From: Sphingomonas sp. IC-56
GTDB lineage: Bacteria > Pseudomonadota > Alphaproteobacteria > Sphingomonadales > Sphingomonadaceae
Reading direction: 5' to 3'
Length of the DNA stretch: 64,000 nt
NCBI RefSeq assembly: GCF_021043375.1
Contig: NZ_JAJNDV010000007.1
Coordinates: 62,001 to 126,000, forward strand
Shown here in pieces: positions 33,726 through 41,752 of this stretch; the first letter of the stretch is position 1, and every line of letters begins with the position of its first letter. The notes beneath the pieces are model-generated. The model was given only the letters and a program-made list of their open reading frames with translations, was not told the origin of the DNA and made no database searches. The position numbers were made by a program, and so were the translations under genes.

Positions 33726-34502
33726 CTAGAGCTCGAAACTCTCGCCCAAGTACAGGCGGCGGACATTCTCGTCCCTGACGAGTTCGTCCGGCGAGCCCGC
33801 GAAAAGAACCCGGCCATCATAGATGATGTAGCCGCGATCAACGATTTCCAGCGTCTCGCGGACATTGTGATCGGTGATCAGCACGCCGATGCCGCGCTTC
33901 TTCAGCTCGCAGATCAGGTCGCGAATGTCGGAGATCGAGATCGGATCGATGCCGGCGAACGGCTCGTCCAGCAGCATGATGGTCGGGTCCGCGGCCAGGG
34001 CCCGGGCAATCTCGGCGCGCCGCCGCTCACCGCCGGACAACGCCATGGAGGGCGACGAGCGCAGTCGAGTCAGCCCGAACTCGTCGAGCAGCTGGTCGAG
34101 CCGCGCCTGGCGCTCATCCTTGCTGCGGCCGCTCAGCTCCAGCACCGCCATGATGTTCTGCTCGACGCTCAAGCCGCGGAAAATCGAGGTTTCCTGTGGC
34201 AGATAACCCAGGCCCAGCACCGCGCGGCGATACATGGGTAGCCGAGTGATATCCTCGCCATCCAGCATGATGCGGCCAGAATCCGGCTTCACCAGTCCCA
34301 TGACCGAATAGAAGCAGGTCGTCTTGCCCGCGCCGTTCGGCCCCAACAGGCCGATCACTTCGCCGCGACCGACGGAAACCGATACGTCGGTGAGCACCAC
34401 GCGCTTGTCATAGGACTTCGCAATGGAGATCACCGCCAGCCCTTCGCCAGGAACCGAGACCGGATCCGCTATCAAAGGCTCGATCGTGGCGACATCGTTC
34501 AT
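33726..34502 (-). CDS. lptB: LPS export ABC transporter ATPase
   Basis: Encodes 258 residues. The ABC ATPase motifs are Walker A LLGPNGAGKTT, signature LSGGERRR, Walker B IMLLDEPFAGID and the H-loop ITDHNV. With LptFG it drives extraction of lipopolysaccharide or other lipids (glycosphingolipid in LPS-free sphingomonads) from the inner membrane. A 20-residue N-terminal extension precedes the domain. It follows lptA after 114 non-coding bases and is 3 bases from rpoN. Confidence 0.96.
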   Translation of the reverse strand: MNDVATIEPLIADPVSVPGEGLAVISIAKSYDKRVVLTDVSVSVGRGEVIGLLGPNGAGKTTCFYSVMGLVKPDSGRIMLDGEDITRLPMYRRAVLGLGYLPQETSIFRGLSVEQNIMAVLELSGRSKDERQARLDQLLDEFGLTRLRSSPSMALSGGERRRAEIARALAADPTIMLLDEPFAGIDPISISDIRDLICELKKRGIGVLITDHNVRETLEIVDRGYIIYDGRVLFAGSPDELVRDENVRRLYLGESFEL

Positions 34503-34616
34503 GGCAGGTCCTCAGCTCTTCCTTTCACGCGTGCCGGGGCGATGCGCTTGGCACGAACCTGGGGAAAGATCGTGCCGAAGGAAAGGGGCGGTGCGGCGGG
34601 CGGTCTCAAAAACCGG

Positions 34617-35180
34617 TTATTGCTGGGGCGTTCCGGAACGCTTGGGCACCGAGAAGCGGCCGGTGACGCGGCCCCCGCTGCTCTGCATCCCCGGCTGGCC
34701 CGGCGCGGCGGTACCGCCGCCCACGCCCGATCCGTCGATGGTCGCACGCCCGGTGTCCAGGTTGATCGACAAACGGCCGCCGGTCACGGTGTTGCCGCCC
34801 TGGCGCAGCGTCACCCTGCCGATCATTGTGATGATCCGCCGGTTCAAGTCGTAGACCGCATATTGCGAGGTCGCGCTCTGCTGCGGCCGCGTTACGGTGA
34901 CGCCCCCTGCTGCGTCGAGGCGAGACACCTGCGGCGAACCTTCAGTGATCTGGCCAGTGTAATTTACCGTCACCCGCGCGGCGGTCAGCGTCATCTCGGC
35001 CTGCGTGATGCGGACGTTTCCCGTCAGCAGCGCGCGATTCGCACGATCCTGCAGTTCGATGCTGTTCGACGCGACATCGATCGGCGCATCCGAATTGTGG
35101 CGCGACTGCGCAACGGCGCCGCTGGACGCGGCAAGCGCGAGCGGCAGGCCGATCGACAGTAGAGCTAGAGCGCGAGTCAT
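34617..35180 (-). CDS. lptA: Lipopolysaccharide transport periplasmic protein LptA
   Basis: Encodes 187 residues with a signal peptide (MTRALALLSIGLPLALAASSGAVA). The OstA-type beta-jellyroll appears as repeated strands: IDVASNSIELQDRANRALLTGNVRITQAEMTL, and later GRVTLRQGGNTVTGGRL. The C-terminal 35 residues are Gly/Pro/Ser-rich and likely disordered. It forms the periplasmic bridge between LptC and the outer-membrane translocon. Its start overlaps the lptC stop (TGATG). Confidence 0.92.
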   Translation of the reverse strand: MTRALALLSIGLPLALAASSGAVAQSRHNSDAPIDVASNSIELQDRANRALLTGNVRITQAEMTLTAARVTVNYTGQITEGSPQVSRLDAAGGVTVTRPQQSATSQYAVYDLNRRIITMIGRVTLRQGGNTVTGGRLSINLDTGRATIDGSGVGGGTAAPGQPGMQSSGGRVTGRFSVPKRSGTPQQ

Positions 35181-35824
35181 CAGCGCCTATTTGCGCGCTT
35201 GGGGAATATCCGCAAGCGCGCATTGCCATCGAGCGTCACGGTACGCTTCTCCAGGTCGGCGCTCATCTTGTTGCCGCTGAATACGCCCATAGGGGTATTG
35301 CCGCGCACGGCGCCGCCGCTTTCCATGGTGCGGGTCTTCAGGTCCACCGTCGCGTTGTGGGTGTTGAGCACATAACCGTCAGAGGTCTTGAAGCGGATCT
35401 CTCCGTCCACCGCGACCTGCTCGGTATTCAGGTCATAGCTGCCCTTGGGCGCCACAATCGAAGCCGGGCCTTCGGGCAGCTTTATCTCAGCCTGCAGGTC
35501 GTTCAGTTCCACCACGGGCCTGGCCGAGCTTTGCTGGATTGCCGAGCCGGCATGCAGGCGGAACGCCTGCCCCTTCGTATCCACGCCGCGATAGTCCGCG
35601 CTCTCGATCCGCAGCCGCTCCTTGGCGACATCCACGCGGTTCTTGTCGAGCAGGAAGCTCATCTCGCCGCCCATCGTCAGCGGTGCGATCACCAGAAAGG
35701 CCGCAAGTACGCCGATCGCCGCGGGCAACGCGATTAGCAGCAGCCGGACCGCGCGATCATGGCTGCTGCCCGGATGGGCCCAGCCGCGCTTTTTTGATGG
35801 GAGGCGAGTGGCGAGATCAGGCAT
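35180..35824 (-). CDS. lptC: LPS export protein LptC
   Basis: Encodes 214 residues. A basic N terminus precedes a single membrane helix (VRLLLIALPAAIGVLAAFLV, about residues 26-45). The periplasmic part repeats OstA-like strands such as YRGVDTKGQAFRLHAGSA and GVFSGNKMSADLEKRTVTLDG. It receives lipid from LptBFG and passes it to LptA. It overlaps the rnd 3' end by 8 bases and lptA by one base. Confidence 0.92.
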   Translation of the reverse strand: MPDLATRLPSKKRGWAHPGSSHDRAVRLLLIALPAAIGVLAAFLVIAPLTMGGEMSFLLDKNRVDVAKERLRIESADYRGVDTKGQAFRLHAGSAIQQSSARPVVELNDLQAEIKLPEGPASIVAPKGSYDLNTEQVAVDGEIRFKTSDGYVLNTHNATVDLKTRTMESGGAVRGNTPMGVFSGNKMSADLEKRTVTLDGNARLRIFPKRANRR

Positions 35825-36437
35825 GCGCGAAGATGTCGACCTCCGGCCAGCCCGCCAGATCTAGCTCGGCGCGCCAGGGCAGGAAATCGAAACAGGCTTG
35901 AGCGAGCGGCATGCGTCCTTCACGTTCGAGACGGGTGTCGAGTTCCACTTTCATCGCGTGAAGAAAGCGCACGTCAGAAGCGGCATAGTCCTTCTGCGCG
36001 TCGGAAAGCACGGGCCCGCCCCAGTCCGACGACTGCTGCTGCTTGGAGATTTCCTGGCCCAGCAGGTCGCGGACGAGGTCCTTCAGACCATGCCGGTCGG
36101 TATAAGTCCGGACCAGCCGCGACGCGATCTTGGTGCAGAACACCGGGCCGGCGGTGACGCCCAGATAGAAGCGAATCGCTGCCAGATCGAACCGGGCATA
36201 ATGGTACAGCTTCAGCCGGTCGGGATCGGCAAGCACCGCGCGCAGATTGGGCGCGTCATAGCTCGACTGCGGGCCGAATCGCACCAGGTGCTCGTCGCCC
36301 GAGCCGTCCGAGAGCTGCACGACGCACAGCCGGTCGCGCATGGTGATGAGGCCCATCGTCTCGGTGTCGACGGCGATCGACGCGCCGGGAGCGAACACGC
36401 CCTCGGGCAGATCTTCTTCGTGGAAATGTACAGCCAT
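35817..36437 (-). CDS. rnd: Short-form ribonuclease D
   Basis: Encodes 206 residues with a DEDD 3'-5' exonuclease domain. Motif I is IAVDTETMGL, motif II LYHYARFDLAAI, and motif III YAASDVRFLHAMKVELD (Tyr type). The HRDC domains of the longer E. coli enzyme are absent, which is usual for the alphaproteobacterial short form. ATG 36437 was chosen because the family homology begins there. It probably trims tRNA or other structured RNA ends. It is the first gene of the rnd-lpt-rpoN unit. Confidence 0.9.
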   Translation of the reverse strand: MAVHFHEEDLPEGVFAPGASIAVDTETMGLITMRDRLCVVQLSDGSGDEHLVRFGPQSSYDAPNLRAVLADPDRLKLYHYARFDLAAIRFYLGVTAGPVFCTKIASRLVRTYTDRHGLKDLVRDLLGQEISKQQQSSDWGGPVLSDAQKDYAASDVRFLHAMKVELDTRLEREGRMPLAQACFDFLPWRAELDLAGWPEVDIFAHA

Positions 36438-36712
36438 GCCGCGCGCATAGGCGGGTTGCGCGCGTACCTCAATGCCGCTGATAGCGCCTCTCACCGCACC
36501 CGGTTTTTCAAGGCGTCGGTACCGCACAGTGGAGCGCATCTTCCTGCACTGGTGGGCAATTGCCGCAATCCCGACGAATTTTGTTCGCACCTCGTTTGAT
36601 TTTCAGTTATGACGGCCCGTGGCGGTACTTTCTGAGACCGCGAAGACCTGCGTTTTTCGTCCGACGCTCGGTTTTGGTTTTGATGTGGGCGAACCGGGAA
36701 GACGAGCAGGGC

Positions 36713-37537
36713 ATGAGTTTCGATAGAGGGCGCCGTGGGGATCGCGGCGGACGCGGCAGGGACAAGCGCGACGGTTTCGGCGGCGGCGATGACAGCGGCT
36801 TCGGCGGCGGCAGCAGCTTCGGCGGCGATCGCGGCGGCTTCGGTGGTGGTGGCTTCGGCGGCGGCGATCGTGGCGGCTTCGGCGGCGGCGGCGGCTTCGG
36901 CGGCGGCGGTGGTGGCTATCGCGGCGGCGGTGGTGGCGGCGGCTTCGGCGGCGGTCGCAGCGGCGGCGGTGGCGGCTTCGGCGGCGGTCGTGGCGGCGGC
37001 GGTGGCGGCATGCCCCCCCAGGTTGTCGGCGAAGCGACGGGTGTCGTTAAGTTCTTCAACAGCCAGAAGGGTTTCGGCTTCGTCGTTCGCGATGATGGCG
37101 GCGAGGACGTGTTCGTGCATATCTCCGCAGTGGAGCAGGCAGGCCTGACCGGTCTGGCCGAGGGTCAGCCCCTGGGCTTCACCCTGGTGGATCGCGGCGG
37201 CCGTATCTCGGCAACCGAGCTGAAGATCGACGGCGAACCGATGCCGGTCGAGGACAATGGCGGCGGCGCACCGCGCGGCGATGCCGGCGGCACCCGTGGC
37301 GGCCCGCAGCGTCAGCTGACCGGTGAGCGTGCTACCGGCACGGTCAAGTTCTTCAACGCGATGAAGGGCTTCGGCTTCATTCAGCGCGACGATGGCCAGC
37401 CGGACGCATTCGTGCACATCTCCGCAGTGGAGCGGGCAGGCATGCCGACTCTCAACGAGGGTGACCGACTCGAGTTCGAACTCGAAGTCGATCGTCGCGG
37501 CAAGCACGCAGCGGTGAACCTGCAGCCCGGCAGCTAA
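36713..37537 (+). CDS. Cold-shock protein with glycine-rich N terminus and two CSDs
   Basis: Encodes 274 residues. Residues 1-100 are a low-complexity FGGG/RGG region, residues 110-172 a first cold-shock domain (VVKFFNSQKG, FGFVVRDDGG, DVFVHISAVE) and residues 209-272 a second one (TVKFFNAMKG, FGFIQRDDG, AFVHISAVE). Both carry RNP1 and RNP2 aromatic residues for single-stranded RNA/DNA binding. An RNA chaperone role is likely, and the RGG-type tail suggests condensate or extra RNA contacts (inference). ATG 36713 was chosen by frame and a GAGCAGGG purine run; Met100 is an internal alternative. About 275 bases separate it from rnd, leaving room for a long 5' UTR. Confidence 0.88.
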   Translation: MSFDRGRRGDRGGRGRDKRDGFGGGDDSGFGGGSSFGGDRGGFGGGGFGGGDRGGFGGGGGFGGGGGGYRGGGGGGGFGGGRSGGGGGFGGGRGGGGGGMPPQVVGEATGVVKFFNSQKGFGFVVRDDGGEDVFVHISAVEQAGLTGLAEGQPLGFTLVDRGGRISATELKIDGEPMPVEDNGGGAPRGDAGGTRGGPQRQLTGERATGTVKFFNAMKGFGFIQRDDGQPDAFVHISAVERAGMPTLNEGDRLEFELEVDRRGKHAAVNLQPGS

Positions 37538-37561
37538 GCCGAGCAGCAGCAAACGGATCAG

Positions 37562-37594
37562 GGGTCTGGCGGCAACGCCGGGCCCTTTTTCTTT
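37562..37594 (+). terminator. Rho-independent terminator of the cold-shock gene
   Basis: A 10-bp stem (GGGTCTGGCG with CGCCGGGCCC, two G-U pairs) closes on a GCAA tetraloop of the GNRA type. It is followed by TTTTTCTTT. It lies 25 bases after the stop codon. This is the clearest intrinsic terminator in the window. Confidence 0.92.
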
Positions 37595-37645
37595 GTCGAC
37601 CCTAGGGCAAGTGCGGCGCTACGGGCGATTCACCCCCCCTCGGTA

Positions 37646-37667
37646 GTTCCCCGGCGAAGAGCGGGGC
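37646..37667. repeat. Solo GTTCCCCGGCGAAG unit
   Basis: Related to the arms of the inverted repeat at 18298-18396, with two changes in the loop region (GAAGAGCGGGGC). It lies in the spacer between the cold-shock gene and pncA. Confidence 0.55.
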
Positions 37668-37754
37668 TCGGTCGCAGCGTCGTTGCAGTCGAAGATCCAC
37701 TCCGCAAAGTGTCGCCAACTGCGGGCCCCTCATTATGCGAACAGGAGAAGCCCT

Positions 37755-38401
37755 GTGACGGACACCGCCTTTCAGCCCCGCTCGACCGACGCCCTGATCG
37801 TTATCGATCCGCAGATCGACTTCTGCCCCGGCGGCGCGCTCGCAGTCGCGGGCGGTGACGAAGTGATGCCCGGCATCAACATGCTCGCCCCGGCGTTCCC
37901 GATCGTAGCGGTAACCCAGGATTGGCACCCCGCTGGCCACCATTCCTTCGCCAGCAGCCATCCCGACTTCGAGCCGTTCGACACGATCGCCATGCCCTAT
38001 GGCGATCAGGTGCTGTGGCCGGATCACTGCATCCAGGGCTCGGCCGGCGCTACGTTCCATCCCGCGATCGCGCCGACGTTGGATCGGGCGACGCTGATCG
38101 TCCGCAAAGGCTATAATCCCGCCGTCGACTCCTATTCCGCCTTTTTGAGAACGACAAGGTCACCAGGACCGGTCTGGCCGGCTTTCTGCGCGACAAGGGC
38201 GTCACGCGCTGCCTGTTCGTGGGGCTGGCCTATGACTTCTGCGTCGCCTGGTCAGCACTCGACGCTCGGCGCGAAGGGTTCGAAGCGGTGGTGTTGAAGC
38301 AATATTGCCGCGCCATAGCCATGCCGCTCCCCGACGGCGGCACCACCGCGACTATGGCCGAGGCGCAGTTCGCGGCAGCCGGCGTGACCCTGATGGGCTG
38401 A
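37755..38401 (+). pseudogene. pncA: Nicotinamidase PncA, interrupted by a -1 frameshift
   Basis: The first frame (GTG 37755, ribosome site AGGAG) encodes the PncA N terminus: LIVIDPQIDFCPGGALAV (catalytic Asp) and the metal ligands in VTQDWHPAGHHSFASSHPDFE, then LIVRKGYNPAVDSYSAF. After the T run at 38142-38146 the match moves to the next frame and resumes as ENDKVTRTGLAGFLRDKGVT, then LFVGLAYDFCVAWSALDA with the catalytic Cys, ending LMG at 38401. One extra T would restore a normal protein of about 215 residues. Everything else is intact, so a sequencing error, a recent mutation or slippage at the T run are all possible. PncA converts nicotinamide to nicotinic acid for NAD recycling. Confidence 0.88.
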
Positions 38402-38409
38402 GCGGCGGG

Positions 38410-40005
38410 TCAGGTGACGATCTTGGTCAGTCCCTCGATTGTGTCGGCTTCATGTGCCGGCTTGTCGGTGCGGATGCGGCTTACCCGTGGAAAGCGCATG
38501 GCGAGCCCGGACTTGTGGCGCTTGGACAAATGGATCGAATCGAACGCGACTTCGAGCACCAGGGTCTTGTCCGTCTCCCGCACCGGGCCGAACCGGTTGA
38601 CCGTGTGATTGCGCACATAGCGGTCGAGCCATTTCAGCTCTTCGTCGGTGAACCCGAAATAAGCCTTTCCCACCGGCAGCAGCTCGCCCTCCGCGTTCCA
38701 GCAGCCGAAGGTGAAGTCCGAATAGAACGAGCTGCGGCGACCGTTGCCGCGCTGGGCGTACATCAGCACGCAATCTGCGGTAAGGGGATCGCGCTTCCAT
38801 TTGTACCAGAGGCCCACCCGACGACCAGCGACATAGGGCGAGTCGCGACGCTTGAGCATGACGCCTTCGATTGCCGCATTTCGCGCTTCGGCGCGGACTT
38901 CCTCGAGGGCGCGGAAGTCCTTGGCTTCGATCAAGGCTGAGAGGTCAAATCGTTCCGGATCTAAGATTTCAGCGAAGTTTTCGAGGAGATTTCTTCGGGT
39001 GGACCAGGGGAATTCGCGGACGTCTTGGGTGCCGTTGTATAGTATGTCGTAGACGCGGACAAAGGCGGGGTATTCTTGTAGAGCCTTGGCAGAAACTGCT
39101 TTTCTTCCAAGGCGTTGCTGCAAGGCGTTGAAGCTGGCGGCGCCTGCGCCCTCGTCCATGGTGGTGCCCTGGGCCGTGCCTTTCACCAGTAATTCGCCGT
39201 CAAGCACGCCCGATTGCGTGAAAGCGGACGCGATTTCGGGGAAACTGTGGGTGATATCGTCGCCAGCGCGGCTGAAAAGCCGGGTTTGCCCCGCGACATG
39301 GACCAGCTGGACGCGGATGCCGTCCCATTTCCATTCGGCGGCATAGTCCTGAAGGCTGACCTCGCTTTCCTCCAGCGGATGGGCGAGCATGAACGGGCGG
39401 AACACGGGCACGTCCAGCACGGTCGGCTGGGCGCCGCGGCCTTCCGCCCAATCGAACAACAGGAGGAAGGGCGGGGAAATGCCGTGCCAGACCTCCTCCA
39501 CCGCATCGACGTCCAGTTCGAACGCCTGGGCCAGCGCGGTCTTGGCAAGACGCGCGGAGACGCCCACGCGCAACTCGCCGGTGGCAAGCTTGAGCAAGGC
39601 ATAGCGTTCGTCCGAATCGAGCCGGTCGAGCATCTCGGCCAGCACCGCGGGCGCATCGGAGCGCGTGATGCTGCCCAGGCGCCCGATGACTTCGGACAGC
39701 GAAAGCGGCTCGGAGGGTTCCAATGGACTCTGTGGCGCGGGCCAGAGCAGCGCGACGGTTTCGGCCGTGTCGCCGACGAAATCGCGGCTGAGCCCGAACA
39801 GCACCGGATCGACGCGTTCCTGGATCAGCGCGCGAATCAGCGCGGGTTTGACTGCCGGCAGGTCCAGCGTGCCGGTAAGCGCCGCCAGCGCCCAGCCACG
39901 GTCGGGATCAGGGGTTGCGCGGAGATAGTCGCCGATCAGGCGAAGCTTGGCGTTGCGCGATCGTGTGTAGATCAGCCGGTCGAGCAGGTCTGCAAAAGCG
40001 CGCAT
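38410..40005 (-). CDS. Ligase-associated ATP-dependent DNA ligase
   Basis: Encodes 531 residues. An N-terminal DNA-binding domain (1-205) precedes the nucleotidyltransferase with the adenylated lysine in AEWKWDGIRVQLVH (Lys226). Motif III-like FSRAGDDITHSFPEI, motif IV IEGVMLKRRDSPY and motif V VGLWYKWKRD follow, and the OB domain ends the protein. It matches the bacterial ligase family that defines the repair set with the helicase at 27887 and the exonuclease at 30639. Here it is about 7 kb from them. It is convergent with pncA, with 8 bases between the stops. Confidence 0.94.
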   Translation of the reverse strand: MRAFADLLDRLIYTRSRNAKLRLIGDYLRATPDPDRGWALAALTGTLDLPAVKPALIRALIQERVDPVLFGLSRDFVGDTAETVALLWPAPQSPLEPSEPLSLSEVIGRLGSITRSDAPAVLAEMLDRLDSDERYALLKLATGELRVGVSARLAKTALAQAFELDVDAVEEVWHGISPPFLLLFDWAEGRGAQPTVLDVPVFRPFMLAHPLEESEVSLQDYAAEWKWDGIRVQLVHVAGQTRLFSRAGDDITHSFPEIASAFTQSGVLDGELLVKGTAQGTTMDEGAGAASFNALQQRLGRKAVSAKALQEYPAFVRVYDILYNGTQDVREFPWSTRRNLLENFAEILDPERFDLSALIEAKDFRALEEVRAEARNAAIEGVMLKRRDSPYVAGRRVGLWYKWKRDPLTADCVLMYAQRGNGRRSSFYSDFTFGCWNAEGELLPVGKAYFGFTDEELKWLDRYVRNHTVNRFGPVRETDKTLVLEVAFDSIHLSKRHKSGLAMRFPRVSRIRTDKPAHEADTIEGLTKIVT

Positions 40006-40087
40006 CGCACCATCTTGGTTCGTGTACGCGGCGCCGGGAGGGCGTCCGCAAGGGGCCGACGCGCAGCCCCTTGCGGTTGTTCCAGCA

Positions 40088-40582
40088 TCAGCCCTTGCGG
40101 CTGGCCTCGAACAGGAACCAGGCGCGCTCTTCGGCCTGGTCGGTCCATTCGTCGACCACGCCGCTGGTCGCGTTGTCGTTTGCTTCTTCGGCTGCGGCCT
40201 TCACGATGCGGAAGCTCTCGACCAGCTTGAGATTGTCGTCGCGCAGCTCGGCGAGCATGTCGCCGGCGGAGACGAAATCGGCGTCATTGTCGGTGATCGT
40301 CTGGCGGCGCGCGATGTCGCCGATCGAGCGCAGCGTGGTGTTGCCGGTCTTGCGCACGCGCTCGGCAATGTCGTCGGTTACGCCCAGGATCTGCGCGGCC
40401 TGTTCGTCGAGCATCAGGTGATAATCGCGGAAATGCGGCCCCGAGACGTGCCAGTGAAAGTTCTTGGTCTTGAGGTAGAGCGTGTAGCAATCGGCCAGCG
40501 CGCTGTTGAGCGCATCGGCCACGCTGCGCGTGTCGTTGCGGTTGAGGTCGGTGGGCGTCTGCAGCGCCTGCGTGTCGGTCAT
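40088..40582 (-). CDS. dps: Dps-family DNA-binding ferritin
   Basis: Encodes 164 residues. The intersubunit ferroxidase pattern is KTKNFHWHVSGPHFRDYHLMLDEQ, providing the usual His and Asp/Glu ligands near residues 43-60. Dps dodecamers oxidise Fe(II) with peroxide and store it, protecting DNA in stress. ATG 40582 is supported by GGGAG upstream. The N-terminal tail of about 20 residues is polar but not strongly basic, so DNA binding may be weak. It lies between the ligase and the membrane protein gene on the same strand. Confidence 0.93.
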   Translation of the reverse strand: MTDTQALQTPTDLNRNDTRSVADALNSALADCYTLYLKTKNFHWHVSGPHFRDYHLMLDEQAAQILGVTDDIAERVRKTGNTTLRSIGDIARRQTITDNDADFVSAGDMLAELRDDNLKLVESFRIVKAAAEEANDNATSGVVDEWTDQAEERAWFLFEASRKG

Positions 40583-40686
40583 GATGGGTCTCCCGGATTG
40601 GTTTCGGATCCTCGACGAAGCCAATATGGGATCGGCTCCGCTTCAAGCCATGGCTTTTGCCATGATCCTGATCGAAGCTGCCAACG

Positions 40687-41250
40687 TCAGAAGAGCCGAA
40701 GGGCTCCCAGGCCGATGACGGTGCCGGCAAGGAGGAACAGCGCGGCGATGGCGAGGCGCAGCTGGCGCAGCGGCAGCGCGGACCAGCGGGTTTCGTCCAG
40801 ACTGAGCGCAGCCGCGCTGACGATGGTCGCGCCCAGGGTGGCGCCGATCGCGGCGAACCAGGGTGCGCCGCCGGTTGATAGCGCGAAGGTCAGGAACTGG
40901 GTCCGCTCGCCAAGGGCGAGGATGAAGAGTCCGGCGACGGAGGTGGCGAACGCGCCCAGGCGCCAGCGGTCGAGGCGGCTGGGGAGCCGCGAGGTCCAGA
41001 GCCCGGTGACGCCCGCAAAGAGGAGCGCCACCGCCAGCAGCAGTGATTTCGCCTCTGGGGTGAGCGTGGCGGTGAGGGTGCCGCCTAGCGCTGCGGCGAT
41101 CGCGTTGCCCGCCGCGTGGGCGGCAAAGGCGGCGAACAGGATGGTGATGGGCCGACGGTAGCGATCCACAAGGATGGCGGCGAGCAGCGGCGGCCGATCG
41201 CCGATCTGGCTGAGCAGCGCCAGCAGAAAGGCCGGGACGAACGCTTCCAT
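40687..41250 (-). CDS. GDT1/UPF0016-like membrane protein with altered motifs
   Basis: Encodes 187 residues with six hydrophobic helices in two halves. The GDT1 family (Mn/Ca export) has two E-x-G-D-(K/R)-(T/S) motifs. Here the first reads SQIGDRPPLLAAIL and the second LALGERTQFLTFAL, so the leading Glu is replaced by Gln or Ala and the second Asp by Glu. Metal transport may therefore be changed or lost. ATG 41250 opens with MEAFVPAFLLALLSQIGDR, the family start. No strong ribosome site is seen. The 320-base gap upstream to rpmG holds three palindromic repeats. Confidence 0.78.
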   Translation of the reverse strand: MEAFVPAFLLALLSQIGDRPPLLAAILVDRYRRPITILFAAFAAHAAGNAIAAALGGTLTATLTPEAKSLLLAVALLFAGVTGLWTSRLPSRLDRWRLGAFATSVAGLFILALGERTQFLTFALSTGGAPWFAAIGATLGATIVSAAALSLDETRWSALPLRQLRLAIAALFLLAGTVIGLGALRLF

Positions 41251-41299
41251 CGGGAGGTGGTAGAGGATTGGGGGGCGGGGGGATAGCGGGTGGTGTTCT

Positions 41300-41323
41300 C
41301 CCTCTCCCGCCTGCGGGAGAGGG
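41300..41323. repeat. Palindromic repeat family 2 upstream of the GDT1-like gene
   Basis: CCTCTCCCGC-CT-GCGGGAGAGG hairpin, followed by GCTTTGGCG. It is the first of three repeat units in the 41251-41569 spacer, which has no gene. Confidence 0.85.
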
Positions 41324-41381
41324 CTTTGGCGCGGCTGTCTGTAGAGGGCGGGGTTCTTCACGTTGTCCGTCGCTTGTGGTG

Positions 41382-41432
41382 ACTACCCCTCCACCGCCTT
41401 TGGCGGTCCCCCTCCCCCTCCGGGGGAGGATC
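41382..41432. repeat. Palindromic repeat family 1, copy C
   Basis: ACTACCCCTCCACCGCCTTT, GGCGGT, then CCCCCTCCCCCTCC and GGGGGAGGATC. It is nearly identical to copy G at 60454-60504 and in the same orientation. It is an unpaired family 1 unit. Confidence 0.85.
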
Positions 41433-41444
41433 AATGTTCTCTCT

Positions 41445-41464
41445 CTCTCCCGTAGGCGGGAGAG
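41445..41464. repeat. Palindromic repeat family 2, variant loop
   Basis: CTCTCCCG-TAGG-CGGGAGAG, followed by GGCTTTGGCTT as in the unit at 41300. The changed loop with a conserved stem suggests the fold, not the loop, is maintained. Confidence 0.8.
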
Positions 41465-41569
41465 GGCTTTGGCTTGACTTTTGCTCGCGCGTGGCCCATC
41501 CGCCCGCACCTGTTAGCGGTGCGTAGACGCGCGCCGCTTTTCCATTTTTGCAATCAAGGGTTTCGGGTC

Positions 41570-41737
41570 ATGGCCAAGCCGACCACTGTCAAGATCAAGC
41601 TCGTCAGCTCGGCGGACACGGGTTTCTTCTACGTCACCAAAAAGAATCCGCGCACGCAGACCGAGAAGCTGAACTTCCGCAAGTATGATCCCGTCGTGCG
41701 CAAGCATGTCGAGTTCAAGGAAGCCAAGATCAAGTAA
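41570..41737 (+). CDS. rpmG: 50S ribosomal protein L33
   Basis: Encodes 55 residues ([20 protein letters not shown]..., [18 protein letters not shown]). It lacks the Cys-x2-Cys zinc pairs, so it is the zinc-free form. ATG 41570 is preceded by a pyrimidine-rich leader with CAAGGG as a weak ribosome site. A GGGGGA/TCCCCC hairpin (41745-41763) overlaps the convergent divK 3' end and has no T run. Confidence 0.95.
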   Translation: MAKPTTVKIKLVSSADTGFFYVTKKNPRTQTEKLNFRKYDPVVRKHVEFKEAKIK

Positions 41738-41752
41738 GCGCCAGCGGGGGAT

